Below, piece by piece: positions 45,192 through 55,341 of a stretch of 64,000 nt of DNA. Origin of the DNA: Tricholoma matsutake (Eukaryota; Basidiomycota; Agaricomycetes; Agaricales; Tricholomataceae); contig AP026544.2 in the NCBI GenBank assembly GCA_026075535.2, forward strand, positions 8,246,001-8,310,000. Direction: 5' to 3'. A program made the position numbers and the translations under genes. How positions within the stretch are numbered: the stretch's first letter is position 1; the number at the start of each line of letters is the position of its first letter. The notes under the pieces were generated by a model that did not search any database, was not told the DNA's origin, and saw only the letters and a program-made list of their open reading frames with translations.

Positions 45192-45591
45192 GTATCCTCC
45201 GTCTATCTATTCATTGTAATACAAACGATCTTATGATTAGTTCCACTACCTTGAGGCTTACCGCAGCGCACCATAATCTTCTTCGCATTCATTGTACCCC
45301 TACCATCTCGTTCTTGCATGTTTCTTGGTATACGTCACTCCTTTGTACAACTGGTCTTCCATTTCAATTCAGCAGAGCCTGAAATGTACTACTAGCAATC
45401 ACTTCATCCCAAGGAACTATACCCTTATGTACCTGACCCCATGGACTATATATATAACCTGACAGTGATAAACAGTAAATTTAGATGCCGGATGACGAAT
45501 TGCCATGGTGGCATTTGATGTTTCCGCCAGCCTGAGTCCAGCTGCAGTATTCACAGTCAGTAGTTACACCATGTGGATAGGTTATGCGGCC
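45192..45591. other. Convergent 3' region
   Basis: Short spacer between the convergent DUF6534 and AA9 genes. On the minus strand an alternative reading past the AA9 stop gives a Cys-containing tail (TDCEYCSWTQAGGNIKCHH, near 45560-45500), but I cannot justify an added exon. Confidence 0.3.
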
Positions 45592-46874
45592 TCACACATC
45601 TGGACCAGGAATCGGATAAGGCTGTGATGTTCGATGAATCCTGTTTAATGGAAGAAATAGAGTAAAGCTCACATTGTTGGTATCTGTCCATGAATCAGAA
45701 TTTGCTAAGGCTAAATAAGAGATGATGCTCACCGGTGTATACATTATACAAGAGTCCTGTAGTAGACACAGGATGTAAATTTGACAACAAATTGCTCAGT
45801 CCTGTTACTAACCTCTAGTGTCGTTGTATGCACCGGGGAAAGATACAAAAGAAGTCGGGAATGCGCTGCCTGAGCCCGTAACTTGAACTTGAATACAACT
45901 AGGGTATAATTGAGCGCCAGGGTAGGTGGTTGCTGCCATGACGGGCGAAATTTGCTCAGATGTTCCGATGTTTACAACCCTATATGCTTACCTTTATGTA
46001 AAGCGATGCTATTACAGGATGTTCCAAGAGGTTAGTTCCATTGATTTGACAAGAATTCAGATCATCCGCTCACATTTCATTCCTGATGATGTACTGTCCA
46101 GCCTGGAGGTCCCGAGGAATGGTAAATGTGTATGTGTTATTCGAGGCGATGAGTTGGGATGTGGCCCACTGTGCAGTGCCACTGGCATCAGTCGATTTTC
46201 CTGCTTCTGCTATTTTGAACCATACAGCCCTAAAATGGAATGGATGAAGAACATTAATTAATACTGATGCAGAAGAGGCTAAGTTTTGCATACGATGTGT
46301 TGGGGTACCATTGGGTGATGTCGCTCCGAGCGCGTGCCATGTAAGTGATTATGGGTCCCTACATAATTGGAAAGAAGTTGGATATCACGTTGCTCAGTCT
46401 CGCCGAACAGATTAGGCTTACTACATGGGACGCAGGCCACTTCGTCCACTTCAAAGTCAAATCTGAGCCGGCAGCAACAGTGGCGAACAAAGGAGCAGGA
46501 GCGGAGCCTGGAAAACCGCCTGCAGTCCAACCATTGCATTGAACACTAAACGATGGTTAGCTACAATCACTAAAGATTAAATAAATTAAACCAATTATAT
46601 ACTCGATTGATGACACGTCTGTGACAGGGCCTGTGTGTAACGATAGGTGGCTTCAATCAATGTCAAGAGGATGAGAGAACTGCAATTCACCATCTCCAGG
46701 AATTTTGCGAATTATGCGCTTCGGTGGGGAATGATAATATGGGTCACTGTAAGGCAGATACCCAATGTACGTCGTCACGCCAGATATTATAACTTCCTGG
46801 ACGTAACCGTGTCCCTGAACAGAAACGAGAGTGGCGAGTAAAGAAATGGCTAGGGTAAGGATGAGCTTCAACAT
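45592..46874 (-). CDS. AA9 lytic polysaccharide monooxygenase (LPMO)
   Basis: Starts MLKLILTLAISLL; a 21-residue signal peptide ends at QG|HGYVQEV, so the mature protein begins with His, the copper-binding N-terminus that defines LPMOs. Later exons give CNGWTAGGFPGSAPAPLFAT, DLTLKWTKWPASHV-GPIITYMAR (second copper His in the SHxGPxxxY motif), WFKIAEAGK, YTFTIPRDLQAGQYIIRNE and GAQLYPSCIQVQVTGSG (active-site Tyr). The end is near YPIPGPDV, TGA 45592-45594. Introns are 40-65 nt. The secreted enzyme oxidatively cleaves cellulose or hemicellulose; no carbohydrate-binding module is visible. All copper-site residues are present. The last two exon joins are uncertain. Confidence 0.85.
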
Positions 46875-47502
46875 CACAGATGGAAAATTGCTTCTCAAGG
46901 CGAACGAGCAAGTTTTAAACCTGTTGTCCAAGGTCGTGCGTCGAGCGGCTCGCCAACAAGGTACCAGCGGTAGTCCAGGGTAGTCCTGGAAACGATTACG
47001 ACGAGACCAGGGGAGACCTGGTCTGGAAGTGCCTGTAGCCTGAGAGTCGCTATCTGGGAGGGAAAAGGATAGTTACGACCTGTATCATGGTAGCTGTCGT
47101 ACAAGGATGAAGGATGTAGCGAAATTTGATGTTCACAATATTGGGAGATCGGCGCGACGACGGCAAGGGTCCTCCCATCCATTGCACTGTTGCATAACAA
47201 CTTTAATCCTAAGTATGTATATCGGACCAGGCAACCGCCTGCAACCGCGCAATTCTTGTAGATATTCCCTTGTCGTCCCAACAACGCTACACAATCAATC
47301 CTCTGATTCCTGAAATATAACAGGTACAGCAGTATCAGTGACCTTATCTGGTTCGGTCGCTGGAACTCTGGAGATGTATATCGGACCGTCAGAATGTTTG
47401 CCAATCCAGATATTTGCCAGTCCTCAAACGGGAGAAATCAACAGACTGGAGGCTAACTTGAGACGGATAAAGTTGCAGTGGAAGCAATCCAACAGGCGGA
47501 TT
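46875..47502. other. AA9 upstream region
   Basis: A minus-strand frame covers 46895-47404, but its composition is not protein-like. A TTTAAAA box about 40 nt before the AA9 start could be its TATA element. Nothing else identified. Confidence 0.4.
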
Positions 47503-49245
47503 GCATCAGCAAAATCAATGGTCGACTTATTTAGCTTATTTAGCTTAGAGTCCAATTAAGGAAATTAAGCCTTATTAAGGAAAATAAGTACAATTTTTTC
47601 CTTAAAATTGATGACCAGTCAAGCAGATATAATCTATTAAGCGGATAAGTGACATTTCAGCAAATAAAGGCTGTAAGAATCTTGTAAGTCCTTAAGGCCC
47701 TAATAAGGACTGCTTGACTTATGTTCGAAATTTCTTCCAAGTCCCTCGGCATTTCCCGAAAACGGAAATTCACGTGTTCGTCATGCAACCACGACACGTC
47801 GTCATCAACCGTGTCTGCCAGGTCATCACCACCCGTCGATGCCGCCGATGCCATCGCTGCTGTCCTCCCTCTCTCCTCCCTCCATTACCACCACCGGTTT
47901 GTAAACATCCACACTCAATGCACCCACAGCTGCCACCTCGCCAGCAAATGACAGAAACGGGCCGCATCACACACAAAACAGGCACAGACGACATTTTCTT
48001 TTTCCTGCTTTTTTTTTGGGCTTCAACTAACATATAATAATTTATAGGTTCTAACAGTATTATAATGACAATGAAAAAAAGAAGCACCCATGCCTGATGA
48101 ACAATGACAAGAAGACAGGAACAGCAAAACCATGCCACCACGACCACCACAGCACCCCCAACCAATGCCGAAAGCAAGTGCTCACGGGGAGCAGCCTGGA
48201 TGGATGGAGAAGATGGGGAGACGACGACGAGGGAGAACGAAAAAGGGCCCAAGTGACGTCGTCGACATCTCTTGGGCTATAGGTATCTTTTCTGTTCTTT
48301 TCCCATTTCATTTTCTTGTTAACAAATATTTTTAGGTACAAACCTGTGATTTTGACTATGACAACGACTACCGGCCCCACCTGCCCCCCACCACTTCTGT
48401 GGGGGGGCGGCCAGGAGGTAGCAAGGACCAGCGACGACAATGACCAGGAGGGCTAGCGCCCACAACGAGGATGCCAACAATGGACAACCCAACAACAGGG
48501 ATGCGAAAGGTGCAGGCGGTGGGGGAAGGGTGATGAGGGGCACAAACAACGTCTATCATTGTTTGAGCCCCAGGTAATTTTTTTCCATGTTCGCTTCTTT
48601 TTTTTTCATTCAACTTATCAACTCTTTAACTTCTAGGTTTTACTGTTGCTGTATCTATGGAAAACTGCCACCACCGCCCTGCACCACCTCCACAAGCCAC
48701 TGCTCATGGGGAACGGGAATGGGATGACAATGACGGGGACGGGACAACAACAATGGAGATACTGGTGACAACAATGACAAGGATGATGAAACAAGGCCGA
48801 GGACAGGGACAACATGAGGAGAGCAGGACAGAGACAGCAGGGGCCACCACAACGCGCTGATGACAGGATCTGCATTTTTTTATTTATGTTGTATGCCCAC
48901 CCCCCTTGCATCTTGCGTGAGGAGGGTTAGTTAGCGGTGATGATGTATGTATGTAGTATACTCTATTTCAATAGCCAAATATATATATTTTTATGATTCA
49001 AATGTCTCCTTAAATGTCTTCTTAATTTCCTTATTGACATGGCTAGGCAGCCCCCTGAGAGCTGATACTTGCTGAAAAGCAGTTTAAGCAGCAATATAAG
49101 GATAAATTAAGCAAATTTTGCTTAATTTAGGAAACGACCCTACTTATTCTAAGCAAGATCTGCTTAACAGCCATTTGCTTAATTCTGCTTAATTCTGCTT
49201 GATTTTGACTTTAAGAAGCATTAAGCATAATAAGTCAGCATCAGA
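47503..49245. mobile_element. Candidate non-autonomous element with GCTTA-rich ends
   Basis: GACTTATTTAGCTTA (47522 on) is answered by the complement GACTTATTATGCTTA at the right (to 49236). GCTTA/TTAAG repeats crowd both ends. GCATCAG occurs at 47503-47509 and 49238-49244, a possible 7-8-bp target duplication, but the left copy is 12 nt outside the inverted repeat, so the left edge is unsure. The middle (47.7-48.9 kb) is rich in CCACCA and GACAACAA words like the core of the hAT-like element at 3474-4939. Long open frames there on both strands are low-complexity and not believable as genes. Confidence 0.45.
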
Positions 49246-49724
49246 TTTTCCTCATGTGACTGTTTGATGTTGAGGTCGAGGAACAAATAACACTTACTCT
49301 CGGAGGGGAAACCGTCGTGAAATTCAGTGGATGACAAAGTCAAAATGAGATTTTGAAAGAGAACTTGGAAATTTAGCAAGATGGGATGACATTTCCAACG
49401 GTTGTCGGTGAGCAACCTGTGCTTTTTGCAAAGAGAAAGGTCGAGGTAAGTACGATGGAGTGTCTGAATATTTTACCATTGCAGACTCACAGAGGAAACG
49501 ACCAGCCTGGGCTTGCTGAGGGTAGACGATATGAATACCTGGCATCTTTCTGTTTTTGATTGACGGCTGTGGTGGGTTGTCACGCTATCGGCTAGCTTAT
49601 CCAGGCCTGGATTGACTTATCATCTTATCATCTGATATAAGTACCCCTGAAAGTTGCCTGAAAGCTCTGCCAGATCCATGATCCAGGTCGTCACAATTTT
49701 GATCCGCACAGATTTTGGTGCCGA
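49246..49724. other. Spacer, no gene recognised
   Basis: A minus-strand frame at 49324-49545 has no features. Left flank of the 3.6-kb hAT-like element. Confidence 0.4.
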
Positions 49725-49743
49725 ATTTTATCAGGACCTGGAT

Positions 49744-50299
49744 TAGTGTTGCCAACGGCGTGGCTCAGAGCTGTGAGCCGTTGAGCCGAGCCGCTATTTT
49801 GGGCCAGCTGTGCCGATAAATCAGCTTGCAGCTCAAAGCCACCTAGAGCCGCTCAAGCCGTGCTCTAAGTTGTCTAAAGTTCAGAGGTGCTAGATGACTT
49901 TAAACCTTCTGAAAATATTATAGAACACTCTGTAGAAGTCCCTGCTGCTAATTTGAATACATATTTTCACACCCTATTCCCCACTGCCATCTCGCGAGCA
50001 TTTTTTGTAATAGGTAATGAGGAGATAAACACAGCCAAACAATCTCATCAATGATACGGATCCATACAAAACTCAATAGTATGCCATATTTGTTTTGTAA
50101 TAATGGTCTACATGACTTGCTTGATGTTAAAAAGCATAACTGAAGCATAATTACAAGTAGAACAGTGAGCCCACAACTTTGGGCAATTTCAATTGGCTTA
50201 GCCAGCTCAGAGTTGCTCAGGGCAACTTAGCGCCATTTTGATCAGCTCAAGTGCCTGAGCCACGCTGCAGGCGAGCCGAGCTGAGCCATGGTATCACTA
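49744..50299. mobile_element. 556-bp MITE nested inside the terminal repeat of the larger element
   Basis: Ends TAGTGTTGCCA and, in complement, TAGTGATACCA, with TGGCTCAG further in on both sides. It is flanked by ACCTGGAT (49736-49743) and CCCTGGAT (50300-50307), 7 of 8 matching. GAGCC/GGCTC subterminal repeats are dense. It starts with the same TAGTG as the element at 3474, supporting a hAT origin. Removing it restores the left inverted repeat of the host element. Confidence 0.8.
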
Positions 50300-50550
50300 C
50301 CCTGGATAATACCCTTAAAGGATATTCCAAAAATTTCAAGATTTCTGAGAATTTGTCTGGATTCAATTTGGTGATTTTGTCCAGTCTGGAACTAGTATAG
50401 TGGACTTTTTCAAGGGTTTGTCCGGAATCCAGAAACAGCCCTTCCAGACCCCAAAATTTGGCCAGATTGCGGGAAACAGCCTCCTCAGAGCCCCAAAATC
50501 ACTAAGGATGTACTCCAAACATGTAATATTACTTCTAGACAATAGACAAC

Positions 50551-50626
50551 AGTAAAAAAAGTCATTCTTAGTAAAAAAAGTCATTCTTAGTAAAAAAAGT
50601 CATTCTTAGTAAAAAAAGTCATTCTT
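50551..50626. repeat. Four tandem 19-bp units
   Basis: AGTAAAAAAAGTCATTCTT repeated four times with no changes visible. The AGTAAAAAA start resembles the ends of the foldback MITE at 51440-51635. Confidence 0.9.
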
Positions 50627-51403
50627 TGTTGTCCACTTTGTTGTCTTCTACCCGATTCCTTTTTCCTTGCTTTCTTGACAGTTTCATTGCATCCTTGAAT
50701 TTCGCAGCACCGTCGTCAAGAGTTTTGAACTGATCACCATCTTCATTTGTAAGCTCAAGAGTACCCAACTGAACATTGAACTTTGGAGGTGATGAAAGTA
50801 ATGCGAGAAACATCATTGCAGGCAACAAAGCAAACTGCCTTGTCTGCAGACATGATGTTGACTCGGGAGTGTGATGGAATTGTCGGCTGTGCATAAAAAT
50901 GCTTTTGGTGGGGTTGGTGTGGTGAAAAAGCCAGCCATGCTGGTGTGTGGGGGGTCTTTACTAAACCAGACTTTTGTCAATGTTGTGATGATTTCTGTCA
51001 ACTGCATGGGAAGACTAAGTTCTGTGAACTTTGTAATCAGTAGATTGATAGCTGGGAAGTGAGCCAGATACTTGTCAAGAATGATGAGTTGCCATTCTTT
51101 TTCGAGGTGAACATGCAATGGAATTTTGGACAACACATATTTTTTCCCAACACTGATCCATTGCTGAGCCTCGAAGACTGGAACCACATCAATGTTGTCA
51201 GGTAGCTCTTCCATCAAGCGTGCTATGTAGTGACATATAAAATGAGAATGGAAGGATGGTGCCAAACTGATGGACAGTATCCCTATCAATACCAACTTGC
51301 ACTTGAATATCTCTGGAGAGAGAAAAAAAACAAAGCGGTGATGATGCTCAAACCCGGAAACCCAAACAAAACCTACTAAATGGCTTCGGATGGTATAACA
51401 CAA
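50619..51403 (-). pseudogene. Unrecognised coding remnant inside the hAT-like element
   Basis: Two overlapping minus-strand frames, 51403-50813 and 50894-50619, look like one broken reading frame. The first has DNIDVVPVFEAQQWISVGKK, VHLEKEWQLIILDKYLAHFP and KAFLCTADNSI; the second has KFNVQLGTLELTNEDGDQFK and a Lys/Arg-rich end. I see no zinc finger, RNase-H fold motif or hAT dimerisation block, so it cannot be called a transposase. It may be captured cargo or a decayed N-terminal part. Confidence 0.35.
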
Positions 51404-51439
51404 GTTAGAGGAAGGATGCGAGGCCCTCTAGATGTCACC

Positions 51440-51635
51440 CTCAGTAAAAAAGGATTTTCCAGGAAGTCATGTGATTGTCAGATTATAGTCATGTAAATGT
51501 CAAAAAAATGACAAACTCTTGACTATTACCTGACCATTTGTTTTGACTATTACCTGACTATTTGTTGTTTTTTTGACATTTACATGACTATAGCCTGACA
51601 GTCATGTGACTATGGGAAAATCCTTTTTTACTGAG
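51440..51635. mobile_element. Foldback MITE of about 196 bp
   Basis: The first and last 75-80 bases are inverted copies of each other: CTCAGTAAAAAAGGATTTTCC at the left, matched at the right by GGAAAATCCTTTTTTACTGAG, then TCATGTGA, TATAGTCATGTAAATGTC on both arms. Flanked by TGTCACC (51433-51439 and 51636-51642), a 7-bp, possibly 8-bp, duplication. No coding capacity. Confidence 0.75.
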
Positions 51636-51704
51636 TGTCACCTGTCAAAAAGACTGCTTGTCGAAGCAATTGAAGCTAAAAAAAAGTGTTTTGTGGAATT
51701 TCAG

Positions 51705-52230
51705 AGAATTTCGTGGCTGGATCGATGAATTCAGAGTGCGCAAATATGTTTGGACTCAAGATTGGGGCCTAGATGAGTAGTAGAAGTGAAGCAAAGGCGA
51801 ATCAAGGGAAATGAGAGCGAAAATAGCGTAATGCAAAGATTTTTGAGGAGTTGCAATAATTTTCGAGATGTTGCAATATTTTTCAAGGTGTTGCAATATT
51901 TTTCGAGATGTTGCGATATTTTTTGGGATTGCAAAATAGACTGCAAAGATATTGGTGAGTGATGGAAAGGTTGATAAACAATGCGAGAGGTGAGCGACGA
52001 TGAATACGGGAGGATGACAATAATATCAAGAGGCAAAGTGAGGATGAACAAGTTTCAACAAAATCCGACAAATTTTTGGACTATTTCGTGGCTAGATCAA
52101 TGAATTTGGAGTGCACAAATATGTTCGGATGCAAGATCAGGGGACTAGATGAGTAATAGAAGCAAAGCAAAGGTGAATTGAGGAAAACAAGAGTGAGAAT
52201 AGCATAATGTGAGGATTTTTGAGGATTTTT
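51705..52230. repeat. Diverged direct duplication of about 145 bp
   Basis: 51705-51850 and 52081-52230 align throughout (ATTTCGTGGCTGGATC / ATTTCGTGGCTAGATC; AGATGAGTAGTAGAAG / AGATGAGTAATAGAAG; GGATTTTTGAGG end), with mostly transition differences. Between them, at about 51850-51930, a 20-bp unit GTTGCAATATTTTTCGAGAT is repeated about four times. Confidence 0.8.
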
Positions 52231-52914
52231 GAGGGAGTTTAGCATAAAACACCTAACTTTGGACTGAATAAGACTAAACTGAACTCTCAAATCACTGTGA
52301 TCTGGGAAGAAGACAATGACTTTCTTGTTTTCCTTTGTATCTAGTACATCTTTTTATATAAAATAAAGAAACTACCTAAAAAGGCTAGAGAACATGAGGC
52401 AAACATGTGGAAAACTCGAGGCAAAAGACAATAGAAGTATATTAGAACAATAAAGTGAGACTAGAAAGGGTGAATATAACACATGATGAAGAAATAATAA
52501 GAAAGAATAGCTAAAAGCGGACTGTCCTTGTTATAAATTGCATAAAACATCGGAAACTGATTTGAGCAGATTGTATGCATGCACATGCAGTCGAAATGTG
52601 TTTGATATACTCGAGATAGTGTCCCATGTGTCCAGCATGCATCTGAAGATCATTCAAATAGGAAATACTGTGTCTGAAGATGTTTTTTGAGGTTCAAGGT
52701 TTTTCAAAGATTTTCGAAGATTCTTCGGACTTCGTTCGTGCCCGAAATCAGTGTGATATTGCTCGAAACTGGTTCAGAACTCATCGATGATGTTCCAAGT
52801 GTATATTCTGAGCTGTACGAAGGTCGGGGGAATTGTATTACAGTGGCTGAAGGCATGTGAAGAATTTTGAAGCATTGTTTGAGGCATTGCGAGGATTTTC
52901 GAAGCATTTTTGTG

Positions 52915-53010
52915 ACTTTGTAGAGGTTTGTAGAGGTTTGTAGAACTTCAGAGGGGTTCGTATGGGTTCGTAGAGCTTTGTAGAGGTCTGTAGAACTTCA
53001 TAGAGCTTCA
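52915..53010. repeat. Degenerate tandem TTTGTAGAGG/TTCGTAGAGC repeats
   Basis: About nine imperfect 10-12-bp units on the plus strand. Nothing coding. Confidence 0.7.
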
Positions 53011-53097
53011 ACAATGATTGTAGATGTGTTTTCTGAGCTTGAACAACAAGGTGGACCTATCAGCAGTGCAAACAAAACTCGATGCAACAAAATATAC

Positions 53098-53180
53098 AGC
53101 ACCAAATGGGTATTGAACACAGGACCTCTATAACATGAATGCACTGACAGCAGCCGATTCACCACTAGACCAACCAAACT
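53098..53180 (-). other. tRNA-related (SINE-like) sequence with A and B boxes
   Basis: Minus strand: A-box match TGGTCTAGTGG (53172-53162) and a B-box-like GTCCTGTGTTCAATACC (53125-53109), correctly spaced for an internal RNA polymerase III promoter. A D-arm-like and T-arm-like layout can be seen, but no acceptor-stem pairing, so this is not a working tRNA gene. It lies near the right end of the hAT-like element. Confidence 0.45.
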
Positions 53181-53628
53181 TGTCTGGATATGGATGTAGC
53201 CTTCTCATGAACAGGGCCCTCCTGTCTGGTGGCCGGATCTAGCTATACCCCCATTTTTGCCCTGTTCTGTCTGGTTTGGAACTGGACGAAGGGCCTATTT
53301 TCCTGAAAATTTGTCCGGATGGGTGAATAGCCTCTAAGGGTATCATCTGGGGTCCTATTTTATCTGCACAATGCTTCAGGCCTAGGGTTTGGTTAAAAAG
53401 GGATAATATTTAACCCAGAATTATTAACCGGTAACTGGTTTCTAACCATGTCCTCCAGGAGGTCATGTCAAAAATTGTTAGAAACTCTCTGATGAAATAT
53501 ATTGGTTGATAGCTCGAAATTATGTATGGTGATTCAATCAATGCAACAGATGTATTGATCTTCTGGTTGGCTATTGCTGCATATTTGAAGGATTTGTTTT
53601 CAAAAAATTCTGATGAGACTGGAATAGT

Positions 53629-54052
53629 GTAAGGGGACTAGGGGGGTGCTCTGTGTGTTTTTCCTATTTTTTATGTTCGTCCTATATTTTTCCCCACCTC
53701 ATTTCCTTCTATTCTTCATTTTCTATGATTTTTCCAGATTTTATTACTAATTTTCCCTTGGTATCATGTTTGTACATGTTGACACTTTTATATTTAGAGG
53801 TGGAGTACCCCTTCCGACACATACCCCTTGGTATGATGTCATTCGGCAGCCTTGATCCGCCTATCTCTGCCTTTTTCTATTTTTAGGTTATATTTGATTT
53901 TTGTCGTCTTCACATATACTGGGCATCAGCAAGGGATCCTTAGAGTTTTCTCTTCGGATTTCCCTTTGCTAGGTGTGTCCCCAATGCCTGTATTATGTAG
54001 CATAATTTTAACTTCGGATTTCCCTTTGCTAGAGGCTTAGGTTGCCCTTATA
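53629..54052 (+). repeat. 5' LTR of element C
   Basis: From TGTAAGGGGACTAGG to GCCCTTATA; ends TG...TA rather than TG...CA. It contains ATATAC (53914-53919), about 28 nt before the predicted transcript start at 53942, and the repeated word ACTTCGGATTTCCCTTTGCT. Confidence 0.9.
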
Positions 54053-54054
54053 GT

Positions 54055-54064
54055 AGAAAACTCT
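54055..54064 (+). other. Predicted self-priming site of element C
   Basis: AGAAAACTCT starts 2 nt after the LTR and is the exact complement of AGAGTTTTCT at 53942-53951, about 28 nt after a TATA-like ATATAC. Same arrangement as in element B. Confidence 0.55.
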
Positions 54065-54218
54065 CCCCTAAGGCCTGAAAATCACGAATGCGCTGCCCAA
54101 GATAGGCAGGTACAGACTGGACGACGCTTCCCAAAGCTCCACAGAGTCCCTACACACCGTTCCAGATAATCTCACCTTTATTACGCCGCCATTTTCGCCA
54201 AATGCGCTCCCTAGCAAC

Positions 54219-55336
54219 ATGGATGCATCAGAACGCTTCGACGTGCTTGAAAGCAATGTTTCCGGAATGCGCACGCAAATCGACTCGCTTAAATCTACGA
54301 TTGAAAACTTTGTTAGGACCCTCCAGGCTAACCCTACGACCAATAGTTCCCCCTTTACAACTCCAAGCGCACCCAACAACGACGTTTTGCCAAACGCGTC
54401 CACTAAGGAACGTGCCCAGATCAAACCATCCCCCCCTGCCAAATTTAATGGTGCACGTGTGCAGGGACATGCATTCCTTAATTTCTGTGAGTTATACATT
54501 AGTCTCCAGTCGCATCAATTTGTCGATGAGGCTGCAAAAATTTATTGGGCCTTCACATACATGAAATCTGAACGTGCCTATCTCTATGTGGACTGTATCC
54601 TACATCAAACTAAAGAACTCGGTTCTCTACCTTTCTCCACTTGGGGTGACTTTTGAGCTGAGTTTGTACGCCACTTCTGCCCCCTCAATGAATGCCACTG
54701 AGCAGTGACACGACTTGAGTCATCCGCTTACCACCAGGGACGTCGATCCATGGACGACTATATCAATGAGTTCAAGGATTTGGTGGACATGGCAGGATAT
54801 GGGAGTGGGTTACCAGTGGTGGTGAAGTTCCGACGGGGGCTCAACCGAGAAATTCAGGACCAGATTGCACAGATGTTGGAAGGGTGCCCAGCGGACGATG
54901 ATATCCTTGCTTGGTATGAAGCTGCTTCACTCTGTGACGAGAACTGACTCACAAATGCAGCATTTAATGCTGCATGCCATGCTCCAACTACCACTCATAT
55001 GCTCTACACCTTCAATCAAAGCCTCCCCCACCCTAACCCCATTCCTGTTCATCAAACTCCCACACCAGCTGTCAATGTCCCAGTACCAATGGATGTTGAT
55101 GCAGCCCACAGCCGTGCACGTAAGCTGGATCTCTGCTACCATTGTGGGAACCTGGACACAGGGCTGGAGCGTGTCCCCATCATCAGGATATCCGCATGCT
55201 CACCCCTGAGGGATGAGACGAACTCCTGCAAGATTTGTTGGCGCTTGTAGATGTTGAGGAAGCGAAGGATCAAGTTGCAGAGGAGATTAAGTTGGAAGTT
55301 GTAGAGGAGCAGGATTTTCCTATTCACAGCGAGTGA
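54219..55336 (+). pseudogene. gag of element C
   Basis: Starts MDASERFDVLESNVSGM with a predicted coiled coil (MRTQIDSLKSTIENFVRTL), a Pro/Ser/Thr linker, then the gag core: GARVQGHAFLNFCELYI, YWAFTYMKSERAYLYVD, YHQGRRSMDDYINEFKDLVD and RRGLNREIQDQIAQ. It ends in a zinc knuckle starting CYHCGN. TGA codons at 54654, 54699 and 54945, then a one- or two-base shift inside the knuckle (near 55150), then TGA at 55214 and 55334. Confidence 0.85.
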
Positions 55337-55341
55337 ATTGT

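Larger units (their letters stand above)
49733..53356. mobile_element. 3.6-kb hAT-like element with perfect 8-bp target duplication
   Basis: ATTTTATC stands at 49725-49732 and again at 53357-53364. Inside it, the ends are imperfect inverted repeats: left AGGACCTGGAT (continued after the nested MITE as AATACCCTTAAAGG) and right, in complement, AGGACCCCAGATGATACCC TTAGAGG. Subterminal TTTGTCCGGAT/GTCTGG words recur at both ends. An 8-bp duplication with short inverted repeats fits the hAT superfamily. No complete transposase is present; the only coding trace is an unrecognised minus-strand remnant (50619-51403). It carries several smaller repeats and inserts listed separately. Confidence 0.75.

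Noticed and set aside
46895..47404. 169-codon minus-strand frame upstream of the AA9 gene
   Set aside because: No domain, biased composition, and it occupies the likely promoter of the AA9 gene.
47714..48860. Overlapping frames on both strands of the GCTTA element core
   Set aside because: Same simple-sequence composition as above; no conserved motif.
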